A stretch of DNA of 6,080 nt, taken from contig CACXFY010000116.1 in the NCBI GenBank assembly GCA_902767005.1, positions 1 through 6,080 of the forward strand, written 5' to 3'. A model generated the notes under the pieces. The model was not told where the DNA came from, made no database searches, and saw only the letters and a program-made list of their open reading frames with translations. This stretch comes from an uncultured Erysipelotrichaceae bacterium. Its GTDB lineage: Bacteria; Bacillota_I; Bacilli_A; RF39; UBA660. Positions 1-5,912 of this stretch are shown one piece after another (positions within the stretch are counted from its first letter, which is position 1; the number at the start of each line of letters is the position of its first letter). The translations under genes were made by a program, and so were the position numbers.

Positions 1-219
1 ATTGAAGTTCAAGATATCAACAGAAATTGTGGATATGGTAAAGAATTAATGAAGTTTTTAACAGAAACTGTGGATAAAGATATTACTTTAGAAGTAAGAA
101 AAGATAATATTCCTGCCTTAAAGTTATATAAAGAATTTAACTTCAAAGAAGTAGCCATAAGAAAAGGTTACTACAATGGAATAGATGGAATACTTATGGA
201 AAGAAAAAAAGACTCTTAA
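1..219 (+). CDS. rimI: Ribosomal-protein alanine N-acetyltransferase RimI, C-terminal part (5' end outside window)
   Basis: The frame is open from base 1 to a TAA at 217-219 and gives 72 residues. It holds the C-terminal half of a GNAT acetyltransferase. A glycine-containing turn (RNCGYGKELMKFL, residues 8-20) matches the end of the acetyl-CoA pyrophosphate-binding motif. It is followed by the RimI-typical LEVRKDNIPALKLYKEFNF (residues 31-49), then a GYYNGIDGILMER tail ending in Lys-Asp-Ser. In this family RimI acetylates the N-terminal alanine of ribosomal protein S18, and other N termini in some bacteria, using acetyl-CoA in the cytoplasm. The gene sits directly upstream of tsaD, the usual order in Bacillota (tsaE-tsaB-rimI-tsaD), which supports the call over a generic GNAT enzyme. 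The N-terminal half and start lie off the window, so intactness cannot be judged. Confidence 0.88.
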   Translation: MEVQDINRNCGYGKELMKFLTETVDKDITLEVRKDNIPALKLYKEFNFKEVAIRKGYYNGIDGILMERKKDS

Positions 220-234
220 CTATAAGAGTCTTTT
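207..234 (+). terminator. Rho-independent terminator after rimI, likely bidirectional
   Basis: A perfect 12-bp inverted repeat (207-218 with 223-234) with a 4-base loop (ACTA) ends in a short T run that is part of the stem. The rimI stop codon (217-219) lies at the top of the left arm. The A-rich left flank would give a T run on the other strand, so the hairpin could act both ways. The T tail beyond the stem is weak, so partial read-through into tsaD is likely. Confidence 0.7.
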
Positions 235-244
235 ATGATAAAAT
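215..244 (+). promoter_or_regulatory. Possible weak promoter for tsaD
   Basis: A TAAAAT box (239-244, one mismatch to TATAAT) stands 18 bases after a poor -35 candidate, CTTAAC (215-220). A second near-match, TATGAT (234-239), overlaps it. This is the only room for a promoter between the rimI hairpin and tsaD, and it overlaps that hairpin. In such AT-rich DNA a match of this quality is expected by chance, so read-through from rimI may be the real source of tsaD transcript. Confidence 0.25.
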
Positions 245-269
245 GAAGTAGTGAAAAGAGGCTGTGTAT

Positions 270-1277
270 ATGAAAAAAAATATGTATATCTTAGGAATTG
301 AAAGTAGTTGTGATGAAACTAGTGTATCTATTGTTAAAAATGGTACTGAAGAAATAGCAACTGTAGTAGCATCTCAAATAGATGTTCATAAAGATTTTGG
401 TGGTGTAGTACCTGAAATAGCAAGTCGTCACCATGTAAAAAATATTACAATTGTCTTAGAAGAATGCTTGAAAAAAGCTGATATGAAGATGAAAGATATA
501 GATGGGATTGCGATTACTTATGGACCTGGACTAATAGGATCTTTATTAGTAGGATTAGAAGCTGCTAAAACATTGGCTTTTATCCATGGAAAACCTTTAA
601 TTCCAGTCCATCATATTGCTGGTCATATATATGCAAATAGCCTTGTTGAAGAATTAAATTTCCCATTACTTGCTTTAGTAGTAAGTGGTGGACACACTGA
701 AATAATAGAAATGAATAAACATTATGAGTTTAAAAAACTAGGTGGTACCCTAGATGACGCTATTGGGGAATGTTACGATAAAGTAGCACGAGTTATAGGA
801 TTAGAGTATCCTGGTGGACCTAAAGTAGATAAGTTAGCAGCTGAAGGTAAACATACTTATAAATTACCAGTACCACTACAAGATGATTCATATAATTTCT
901 CATTTAGTGGACTAAAAAGTGCTGTTATTAATTTAGCTCATCATGAAGATCAAATAGGTAGAAAGATAAAACAAGCTGATCTTGCTTGTTCTTTCCAAGA
1001 AGTAGCAATAGAATCAATTATTAATAAAATGCGTAAAGCTATAATAGATAAAAAGGCTAAAACAGTTATTGTAGCTGGTGGAGTAGCAGCTAATAAAGGA
1101 TTACGTTCTGCTATGGAAAAATTAGCTAAAGAATTAGATGTTCATCTATCAATTCCACCAATGAAATATTGTACTGATAACGCTGCCATGATAGCAGCAG
1201 CCGGATATTATGCTTATCTAGATGGAAGACGTGGAGACTTAACTTTAAATTCAAAATCACAAGATGTATTGAAATAA
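270..1277 (+). CDS. tsaD: tRNA N6-threonylcarbamoyladenosine transferase TsaD
   Basis: TsaD (Kae1/Qri7 family) works with TsaB and TsaE in the cytoplasm. It transfers threonylcarbamoyl from threonylcarbamoyl-AMP to A37 of ANN-decoding tRNAs, giving t6A. From the ATG at 270 the protein has 335 residues, the normal size. In that numbering one sees the N-terminal LGIESSCDETS (8-18), the metal-binding HIAGH with H115 and H119, VVSGGHTE (137-144), GGTLDDAIGE (158-167), FSFSGLKSAV (210-219), the nucleotide-site AGGVAANKGLR (269-279), and CTDNAAMIAAAG (301-312), whose D303 is the third metal ligand. Start choice: AAAAGAGG (254-261) lies 8 bases before the ATG at 270, while the GTG at 264 would be only 2 bases from it and the ATG at 282 too far. 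The gene follows rimI in the usual order but is separated from it by a hairpin. The expected metal ligands are all present. Confidence 0.97.
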   Translation: MKKNMYILGIESSCDETSVSIVKNGTEEIATVVASQIDVHKDFGGVVPEIASRHHVKNITIVLEECLKKADMKMKDIDGIAITYGPGLIGSLLVGLEAAKTLAFIHGKPLIPVHHIAGHIYANSLVEELNFPLLALVVSGGHTEIIEMNKHYEFKKLGGTLDDAIGECYDKVARVIGLEYPGGPKVDKLAAEGKHTYKLPVPLQDDSYNFSFSGLKSAVINLAHHEDQIGRKIKQADLACSFQEVAIESIINKMRKAIIDKKAKTVIVAGGVAANKGLRSAMEKLAKELDVHLSIPPMKYCTDNAAMIAAAGYYAYLDGRRGDLTLNSKSQDVLK

Positions 1278-1287
1278 TACATCTTTT
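1261..1287 (+). terminator. Rho-independent terminator after tsaD
   Basis: A 10-bp perfect inverted repeat (1261-1270 with 1276-1285) with a 5-base loop is followed by TTATT. The left arm is made of the last codons of tsaD and the TAA stop (1275-1277) lies at the loop and right arm. The stem is AT-rich and the tail short, so termination may be incomplete. Confidence 0.6.
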
Positions 1288-1315
1288 ATTGTGTAAAGTA
1301 ACGAATAATAAAGTG

Positions 1316-1341
1316 TTTACATATATAAAATATGATATAAT
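1316..1341 (+). promoter_or_regulatory. Extended -10 promoter of the fucO-FIST operon
   Basis: A perfect TATAAT (1336-1341) is preceded by TG at 1333-1334 with one base between, the extended -10 form. A good -35-like hexamer, TTTACA (1316-1321), is present but only 14 bases upstream, short of the usual 16-18, so the extended -10 probably carries most of the activity. Expected transcription start is near 1348, giving a leader of about 20 bases with GGGAGG (1355-1360) 7 bases before the fucO ATG. TTTACA is also one arm of a 6-bp inverted repeat with TGTAAA (1292-1297). Confidence 0.65.
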
Positions 1342-1367
1342 GTAAGAGAATAGTGGGAGGCTAGTAT

Positions 1368-2522
1368 ATGGTAAATAGAATTATGTTGAACGAAACATCT
1401 TATTTTGGTCGTGGAGCAAGATCAAAAATAAGAGAAGAAGTAATTGAAAGAAATTTTAAGAAAGTATTATTTGTAACGGACAAAGTATTATTAGATAATA
1501 GAGTAGCTCGTATGGTAACAATTGAATTAGAATTAGCAGGTTGTGAATACTTTATCTTTGATGAAGTAAAAGCTAATCCTAATACTCAAAATGTTCTAAA
1601 TGCTCTACAAGTAGCAAGAGATAATAATGTCGAAGCTATAGTTGCTGTTGGTGGAGGAAGTGTTATCGATACTGCCAAAGCTGTATCAATTATCATGACT
1701 AATAATGAATTTGAAGATGTAGTAAGCTTAGATGGAGTTGCTGATACTAAGAATAAAGGATTACCTTTAATTTGCTTACCAACTACATCTGGAACAGCAG
1801 CAGAAGTTACAATTAATTATGTAATAACTGATGAAGCAAGAACTAAAAAAATGGTATGTGTAGATCCACATGATATTCCAGTAGTATCAATTATCGATCC
1901 AGATTTAATGGAAACTATGCCTCAATCTTTAGCCGCTTCAACTGGAATGGATGCTCTAACACATGCAATGGAAGGGTACATTACAAAAGCTGCTTGGTTA
2001 ATGACAGATATGTTCCACATAAATGCCATGTCATTAATTCATAAAAATATTGTAGAAGCAGCAAACAATAAAGATAGAAGAGCTGTAGAAAAAATGGCTT
2101 ATGCTCAATATATAGCAGGTATGGGATTCTCTAATGTTGGACTTGGAATAGTACACTCAATGGCTCACTCCTTAGGAGCATACTTTGATACTCCACATGG
2201 AGTAGCAAACGCAGTATTATTACCACATGTTCTAAGATTTAATGGAGTTGTTTGTCCAGACTTATTTAGAAATATGGGAAGAGCCTTTAATCTAAATATG
2301 GAAAACTTATCTGATACTGAAGCTATTGAAAAAGTAGTAGAAGAAATATTCAAATTAAATAGACAATTAAATATACCTAAGAATCTACAAGAATTAAATA
2401 TCCCAGAAGATATGTTACAAACTCTAGCTGAACAAGCTATAAATGATGCTTGTACACCAGGTAATCCAAGAGATGTAACAGTAGAAGATATATTAAATAT
2501 TTATAAAGAAGCATGGAGGTAA
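1368..2522 (+). CDS. fucO: Lactaldehyde reductase / 1,2-propanediol oxidoreductase (iron-containing alcohol dehydrogenase, FucO type)
   Basis: This cytoplasmic group III (Fe) alcohol dehydrogenase would interconvert lactaldehyde and 1,2-propanediol with NAD(H), the redox step that ends anaerobic fucose or rhamnose breakdown. At 384 residues it matches E. coli FucO in length and resembles it almost end to end: an N-terminal NRIMLNETSYFGRGA (3-17), D38 at the position that favours NAD over NADP, GGGS (95-98), PTTSGTAAEVTINYVITDE (138-156) and VCVDPHDIP (163-171). The iron ligands are at FucO-like positions: D195 and H199 in GMDALTHAMEGYIT, H263 in VHSMAH, and H277 in DTPHG. The NPRD segment near the C terminus is also kept. 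Start: ATG with GGGAGG 7 bases upstream. It is the first gene of an operon with the FIST gene, and its last codons carry that gene's ribosome binding site. No fucose isomerase, kinase or aldolase is in the window, so a role with other short aldehydes or diols remains possible. Confidence 0.92.
   Translation: MVNRIMLNETSYFGRGARSKIREEVIERNFKKVLFVTDKVLLDNRVARMVTIELELAGCEYFIFDEVKANPNTQNVLNALQVARDNNVEAIVAVGGGSVIDTAKAVSIIMTNNEFEDVVSLDGVADTKNKGLPLICLPTTSGTAAEVTINYVITDEARTKKMVCVDPHDIPVVSIIDPDLMETMPQSLAASTGMDALTHAMEGYITKAAWLMTDMFHINAMSLIHKNIVEAANNKDRRAVEKMAYAQYIAGMGFSNVGLGIVHSMAHSLGAYFDTPHGVANAVLLPHVLRFNGVVCPDLFRNMGRAFNLNMENLSDTEAIEKVVEEIFKLNRQLNIPKNLQELNIPEDMLQTLAEQAINDACTPGNPRDVTVEDILNIYKEAWR
2515..2519 (+). 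promoter_or_regulatory. Ribosome binding site of the FIST gene, inside the end of fucO
   Basis: GGAGG at 2515-2519 is formed by the final Trp-Arg codons of fucO, immediately before its TAA (2520-2522), and stands 7 bases before the ATG at 2527. Only 4 bases separate stop and start, so the two proteins are almost certainly translated from one message and probably coupled. Confidence 0.85.
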
Positions 2523-2526
2523 TAAT

Positions 2527-3708
2527 ATGAAATCATTAGTTGGTTATAGTCTAAATAAAGATAGCTTTATGGCTGGTATAGAATCTTGTCAACAAGCAAC
2601 TAAAGACTTAGATGCAAAAATTGGTTTTCTATATACATCTATGCACAATAATATTAAACAAGTAGTAAAAGGTGTAGAAAGTGCTCATAAAATGCCTTTA
2701 ATAGGTTCAACTAGTAGTAATGGAATAATAATACCTGATGGTTTTATAAATAGTGACGATGGTTATGCCGGATTATTAACATTAGATGATCCTAAACTAA
2801 CTGTTGGTGTTGCTTGTCATGAAGCTGGAAATAATCCAAGAATAATTGGAAGAAAAGTAGCAATTCAAGCTGTAGAAAATGCTAAAACTACTCGTGCACC
2901 AGCTTATTTCTATATGGTAGCAAGTCCAAAGGAAGAAGAAGAGTACTTAATGGGAATTCAAGATGTAATAGGAAGAGTACCAATGTTTGGTGGAACAGCT
3001 GCCGATGATAAAGTAGAAGGAAATTGGAAAATAATATGTAATGATAAAGTATTCAGTGACGGAGTAGCTGTAGCTTTCTTCTATACTGATAATGAAATTA
3101 ATACTTGTTTCCAAAGTAATTACAAAGAAACAAATAATGTAGGATTAATAACTGAAGTAGAAGATAATAGAACTTTAGTATCTATAGATGACATGTCTGC
3201 CTTAAAGAAATATGCTCATTGGATAGAAGCTAATACTAAAGATTTAATTGGAGATAATCTTTTACTAGCATCAATTACTAAACCATTAGGAATAAAAGAT
3301 CCATTAGGTAATCTTACTATAGTAAGACATCCTATGTTTGGAGATGATATGGGAACTAAATCTACTATAGATGACGCTATTAGATTAGGAAACAAAGTAG
3401 TAAAACAAACAGCAATTCTTCAATTAGAAGCAACCGAAGAAGAATTAATAAATGCTCCAGCAGAAACATTATCAAAACTACGTAATAAGATGTATAATCA
3501 ACCAGCTGCATATTTATTGATGCATTCAGCTGGAAGAAGAATATATTTAAAAGAACATATAGAAGAGATTTATGAAAAAGTCTTAAAAGAAACAAAAGGA
3601 GTACCATTTATAATGCCATTTACTTTTGGAGAGTATGGTTATGAAGAACATTCTTCTAATATATGTGGTGGTCTAATGTTATCATTTACTGCATTTGGAA
3701 AAAAATAG
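2527..3708 (+). CDS. Stand-alone FIST-domain protein (FIST_N + FIST_C)
   Basis: FIST domains are predicted small-ligand (possibly amino-acid) sensing modules, usually joined to kinase, cyclase or chemotaxis parts, and in eukaryotes to F-boxes. The 393-residue protein appears to be FIST from end to end. The FIST_N part spans about residues 30-225, with KIGFLYTS (31-38), the IGSTSSNG turn (59-66), VPMFGGTAADD (151-161) and VFSDGVAVAFF (175-185). The FIST_C part spans about 226-371, with HSAGRRIYL (333-341) and closing FGEYG (367-371). There is no signal peptide, membrane helix or recognisable output domain, so it should be cytosolic and must act through another protein, as a ligand carrier, or as an enzyme of unknown type. 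It is co-transcribed with fucO, 4 bases away, and has its own terminator. This links it to aldehyde, diol or deoxysugar metabolism, but that link is inference. The domain call is from motif recognition, not a search. Confidence 0.82.
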   Translation: MKSLVGYSLNKDSFMAGIESCQQATKDLDAKIGFLYTSMHNNIKQVVKGVESAHKMPLIGSTSSNGIIIPDGFINSDDGYAGLLTLDDPKLTVGVACHEAGNNPRIIGRKVAIQAVENAKTTRAPAYFYMVASPKEEEEYLMGIQDVIGRVPMFGGTAADDKVEGNWKIICNDKVFSDGVAVAFFYTDNEINTCFQSNYKETNNVGLITEVEDNRTLVSIDDMSALKKYAHWIEANTKDLIGDNLLLASITKPLGIKDPLGNLTIVRHPMFGDDMGTKSTIDDAIRLGNKVVKQTAILQLEATEEELINAPAETLSKLRNKMYNQPAAYLLMHSAGRRIYLKEHIEEIYEKVLKETKGVPFIMPFTFGEYGYEEHSSNICGGLMLSFTAFGKK

Positions 3709-3730
3709 AGATAGAAATATCTCTTTTTTT
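3707..3730 (+). terminator. Rho-independent terminator of the fucO-FIST operon
   Basis: A 7-bp perfect stem (AGAGATA 3707-3713 with 3718-3724) is closed by a GAAA tetraloop (3714-3717) and followed by a run of seven T (3724-3730). Upstream A's at 3699-3705 could extend the pairing beyond one T-T mismatch. The FIST stop TAG (3706-3708) runs into the stem. This is the most convincing terminator in the window. Confidence 0.88.
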
Positions 3731-3755
3731 ATGTTATTTTATAAGTGGTGATAAT

Positions 3756-4283
3756 ATGAAAATAATGTTTATATCTGACATACATGGTCTAACAACAAAT
3801 CTAGAATTAATAGATACTCGGTTTCGGGAACTACATTGTGAAACTTTAGTAGTATTAGGTGATTTATACTTAAGTAGTGAGATGGCAGATTATGATCCTA
3901 AAGCAGTAAGAGAATTTCTAACTGCATATAAAGAGAAAATGATTTGTATGAAAGGAAATTGTGATACTAATATTGATGTTGAAGTATCACCATTCCAAAT
4001 GATAGATGGTTATTATAAATTACAAACAATAAATCATGATTTATATTTAACTCATGGACACGTCTATAATGAGAAGACTTGGGATAAAACTAATTCTATT
4101 TTAATATTTGGTCATTATCATGTACCATTCATAGAAAAAATAGAAACTAACTACTATATAAATCCAGGAAGTATATCGAAACCACATAATAATTTTGAAG
4201 CATCATATATGATTTATGATGAAGAAAAGTTCACTATTTATGATATTCATAATAATATTCTTTTCGAAGAAAAGATAAATTAA
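3756..4283 (+). CDS. yfcE: YfcE-type metal-dependent phosphodiesterase
   Basis: This small calcineurin-like metallophosphoesterase has 175 residues, close to the length of E. coli YfcE and the MJ0936 group. Its dinuclear metal site is complete: D8 and H10 in SDIHG, D36 in LGDLY, N68 in GNCD, H100 and H102 in THGH, and H120 and H122 in GHYHVP, followed by the family's NPGS (136-139). GNCD instead of the superfamily GNHE is normal for YfcE. E. coli YfcE cleaves phosphodiester model substrates; the physiological substrate is not settled. Start: the ATG at 3756 gives the exact family N terminus (MKIMFISDIHG) and has a weak Shine-Dalgarno-like GTGGTG (3745-3750). The frame is open further upstream, but that part overlaps the FIST gene and its terminator and adds nothing conserved. 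With 25 bases between the terminator and the start and no clear promoter, expression may come from read-through. Confidence 0.9.
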   Translation: MKIMFISDIHGLTTNLELIDTRFRELHCETLVVLGDLYLSSEMADYDPKAVREFLTAYKEKMICMKGNCDTNIDVEVSPFQMIDGYYKLQTINHDLYLTHGHVYNEKTWDKTNSILIFGHYHVPFIEKIETNYYINPGSISKPHNNFEASYMIYDEEKFTIYDIHNNILFEEKIN

Positions 4284-4300
4284 TTGGTTGAAATTAATTT
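4277..4300 (+). terminator. Possible weak AT-only hairpin after yfcE
   Basis: A 9-bp inverted repeat made only of A-T pairs (4277-4285 with 4292-4300, 6-base loop) contains the yfcE stop TAA (4281-4283). There are no G-C pairs and no proper T run, so it would be weak as a terminator. It is listed because three stronger hairpins in the window also include the stop codon. Confidence 0.3.
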
Positions 4301-4337
4301 AAATTGATTTTATAATAGTGTGTTAAGTAAGAAAAGC

Positions 4338-4366
4338 TTGCTAAAATAGGGATTTTGTGTTATAAT
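4338..4366 (+). promoter_or_regulatory. Strong sigma-A-type promoter of the surface adhesin gene
   Basis: TTGCTA (4338-4343) and a perfect TATAAT (4361-4366) are separated by exactly 17 bases, and TG at 4358-4359 makes an extended -10. This is the best promoter in the window. Transcription should start near 4373, so the GTG at 4380 would lie before the ribosome binding site (AGGGGG, 4383-4388). The ATG at 4398, 9 bases after that site, is therefore the start. No operator or riboswitch is visible in the short leader. Confidence 0.85.
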
Positions 4367-4397
4367 ACATACACATTGAGTGAGGGGGAATGAAATA

Positions 4398-5912
4398 ATG
4401 AAGAAGTTAAATAATTTAACTAAAATCCTATGCGCGCTACTTATTATGGTAGCAACAATTGGAACTTCTGTAATTAATGTTCGAGCTGTTGATAAAACTA
4501 TCAGTTTAGGTGATCCACATTCAGTTGGAACATACATTGGAGGAGTTCATTTTACAACAAAAGAGATGACAAGTGGAGAGCTATTATATTGTCTTACAAG
4601 ACATAAAAATACAGCTCAAAATACTAAGGCAACATTTGTCCAAGAAAGAGACAGAGCAATTGCCGAAATAATTAAGAAAGGTCAAAATATTACTGGAAAC
4701 AAAGACAAAGATTATTACATTACACAAACAGCAATCTGGTGGTATTTAGACAACAATGAAGGTGGAAAGAACTTATCATCTACTTTCAAAAGCACTGGTG
4801 CAGACGGTTATAACCTAAGACACTATGTAAAAGAACTAGTTGCACATGGTGAAAAATACAAAGGAAAAGCATATCCAACTACATCATTTGATGTATCATT
4901 TGCTGATACTTCAATGACATTAAAAGATGGATACTATGTATCACAAGCTATTAAAGCTACAAACTTAAATAATGTTTCTACAATAAAAGTATCAGTATCT
5001 AATGCACCAACTGGAACAATAGTTGTAGACGCAAATGGAAAAGAAAAGAGTACTTTTGGAGCTAATGAAGCTTTCTTTGTAAAAGTACCATCTAAGAATG
5101 TTACTTCAACATCAATGAGTATAAAAGTAAACATTCAAGGAACTGGTTATATTTATAAAGTATATGAATATCAACCAACTAGCAGCAACATGCAAAATGT
5201 TGGACGTTATGTAAAAGAACCAGTTACAACTTCTAAAAGTGTAACATTAGATATAGCTAGTTCAAAAGTAACAGTTATCAAATATGATAATGCTACTAAT
5301 CAACCATTAGCTGGAGCTAAATTAGTATTAAAAGATTCTAATGGACAAGTTATTACTAGTTGGACTTCAACTGTAAATGGTCATATTATTAGAAACTTAA
5401 ATCCAGGTACTTATACTGTTGAAGAAACAGAAGCACCAGAAGGATATAGTAAAAATGAAAAACCAACTACATTTACTGTAGAAAATGAAAAATATGATGT
5501 ACTAGTAAAAATAGGAAATACAGCTAAAAAAGTAACTGTAAATATTATTAAACTAGATGCATCTACTAAGAATCCACTTGCTGGAGCAGTATTACAAGTA
5601 ACAAATGCTAAAGGAGAAAAAGTAGCTGAATTCACAACTACTACTGAAGCACATGTACTTACTGATTTACCATATGGTACTTATACAGTATCAGAGATTT
5701 CAGCACCAGCTGGATATATGAAAGCAAATGAAGTTGTTACATTTACAATTGATGAACAACATCAATCACATCAAATTAATTTCTTGAATACACCAGAAGT
5801 AGTAGTACCTGATACTGCAGATAACTCATTACTTCTAGCAATTCTTGGTATTGCAATAATCGGTATTGGAATTGGTTACGTATACAAGAATGGACAAAAA
5901 GTTAGTAGATAA
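4398..5912 (+). CDS. Secreted cell-wall-anchored thioester adhesin with two CnaB (SpaA-like) domains
   Basis: This 504-residue surface protein reads, in order, as follows. A Sec signal peptide (basic MKKLNNLTK, hydrophobic core, cleavage probably after VRA, residue 30). A thioester domain (about 32-160) with C65 in LLYCLT and Q110 in ITQTAIW, the Cys-Gln pair that forms an internal thioester in Gram-positive adhesins. A beta-rich linker (about 161-288). Two CnaB folds (about 289-376 and 379-466), each with Lys (K295, K385), catalytic Glu (E343, E433, in YTVxExxAPxGY) and Asn (N374, N464) for a Lys-Asn isopeptide bond. A sorting signal VPDTA (470-474), a hydrophobic segment, and a basic tail ending KVSR. 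Such proteins sit on the wall or at pilus tips and may bind host amines covalently. No class-C pilin motif is evident, so an adhesin or tip protein is likelier than a pilus backbone. Start: ATG with AGGGGG 9 bases upstream. The end overlaps the next gene. Confidence 0.9.
   Translation: MKKLNNLTKILCALLIMVATIGTSVINVRAVDKTISLGDPHSVGTYIGGVHFTTKEMTSGELLYCLTRHKNTAQNTKATFVQERDRAIAEIIKKGQNITGNKDKDYYITQTAIWWYLDNNEGGKNLSSTFKSTGADGYNLRHYVKELVAHGEKYKGKAYPTTSFDVSFADTSMTLKDGYYVSQAIKATNLNNVSTIKVSVSNAPTGTIVVDANGKEKSTFGANEAFFVKVPSKNVTSTSMSIKVNIQGTGYIYKVYEYQPTSSNMQNVGRYVKEPVTTSKSVTLDIASSKVTVIKYDNATNQPLAGAKLVLKDSNGQVITSWTSTVNGHIIRNLNPGTYTVEETEAPEGYSKNEKPTTFTVENEKYDVLVKIGNTAKKVTVNIIKLDASTKNPLAGAVLQVTNAKGEKVAEFTTTTEAHVLTDLPYGTYTVSEISAPAGYMKANEVVTFTIDEQHQSHQINFLNTPEVVVPDTADNSLLLAILGIAIIGIGIGYVYKNGQKVSR
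4491..4877 (+). other. Thioester domain (TED/TQXA type) of the adhesin
   Basis: Codons for residues 32-160 encode the predicted reactive head. The diagnostic pieces are Tyr-Cys at 64-65 (Cys codon 4590-4592) and the TQTAIW block at 109-114, whose Gln110 is the thioester partner. The 45-residue spacing and the aromatic residues after the TQxA motif fit the family. C65 is the only cysteine of the mature protein, which fits a dedicated chemical role rather than a disulfide. Domain limits are approximate. Confidence 0.85.
5262..5795 (+). repeat. Tandem pair of CnaB (SpaA-like) domain repeats, 270-bp period
   Basis: Two homologous units (about 5262-5525 and 5532-5795) follow each other with a period of exactly 90 codons. 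Key residues keep identical spacing in both: Lys to Glu 48, Glu to Asn 31. Both contain PLAGA and GTYTV, and the DNA for the latter shares GGTACTTATAC. The rest has diverged, so this is an old, selected duplication rather than a recent slippage event. Confidence 0.85.
5805..5912 (+). other. Variant sortase sorting signal and C-terminal anchor
   Basis: The codons give VPDTA (470-474), then a hydrophobic stretch of about 19 residues rich in Ile, Leu and Gly (478-496), then a basic tail with Lys and Arg. This is the layout of an LPXTG cell-wall sorting signal, with Val for Leu at the first place and Ala for Gly at the fifth. Ala in the fifth place is known for LPNTA-type (class D) sortase substrates. 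Which sortase cuts here cannot be told from the window. Confidence 0.8.

Noticed and set aside
264..269. GTG at 264 as the tsaD start
   Set aside because: It is only 2 bases after the Shine-Dalgarno site; the ATG at 270 has 8-base spacing and gives the usual family length.
1292..1321. Rex or CcpA (cre) operator upstream of fucO
   Set aside because: Neither the Rex palindrome nor the cre consensus fits; only a short generic inverted repeat is present.
2165..2353. Minus-strand open frames inside fucO, the FIST gene and the adhesin (also 3380-3607, 4310-4537, 4934-5134, 5411-5635)
   Set aside because: They lie opposite well-supported genes, lack ribosome binding sites, and have low-complexity or unfamiliar translations.
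3663..3755. Upstream extension of the yfcE frame
   Set aside because: It overlaps the end of the FIST gene and its terminator, encodes no conserved residues, and the ATG at 3756 matches the YfcE N terminus.
3957..3968. GNCD in place of GNHE in the metallophosphoesterase as a lost ligand
   Set aside because: The Asn ligand is kept and Cys in this place is the normal YfcE form, so it is not a defect.
4380..4397. GTG at 4380 as the adhesin start
   Set aside because: It precedes the AGGGGG ribosome binding site and lies only a few bases after the expected transcription start; the ATG at 4398 gives a normal signal peptide.
5262..5795. CnaB pair as evidence that the protein is a pilus backbone
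   Set aside because: No clear pilin motif with a linking Lys is visible before the CnaB domains, and the thioester head fits an adhesin or tip protein better.
217..5912. Absence of TGA stops as a sign of a recoded genetic code
   Set aside because: All six stops are TAA or TAG and Trp is always TGG, but six genes in AT-rich DNA are too few, and no TGA is read in frame.
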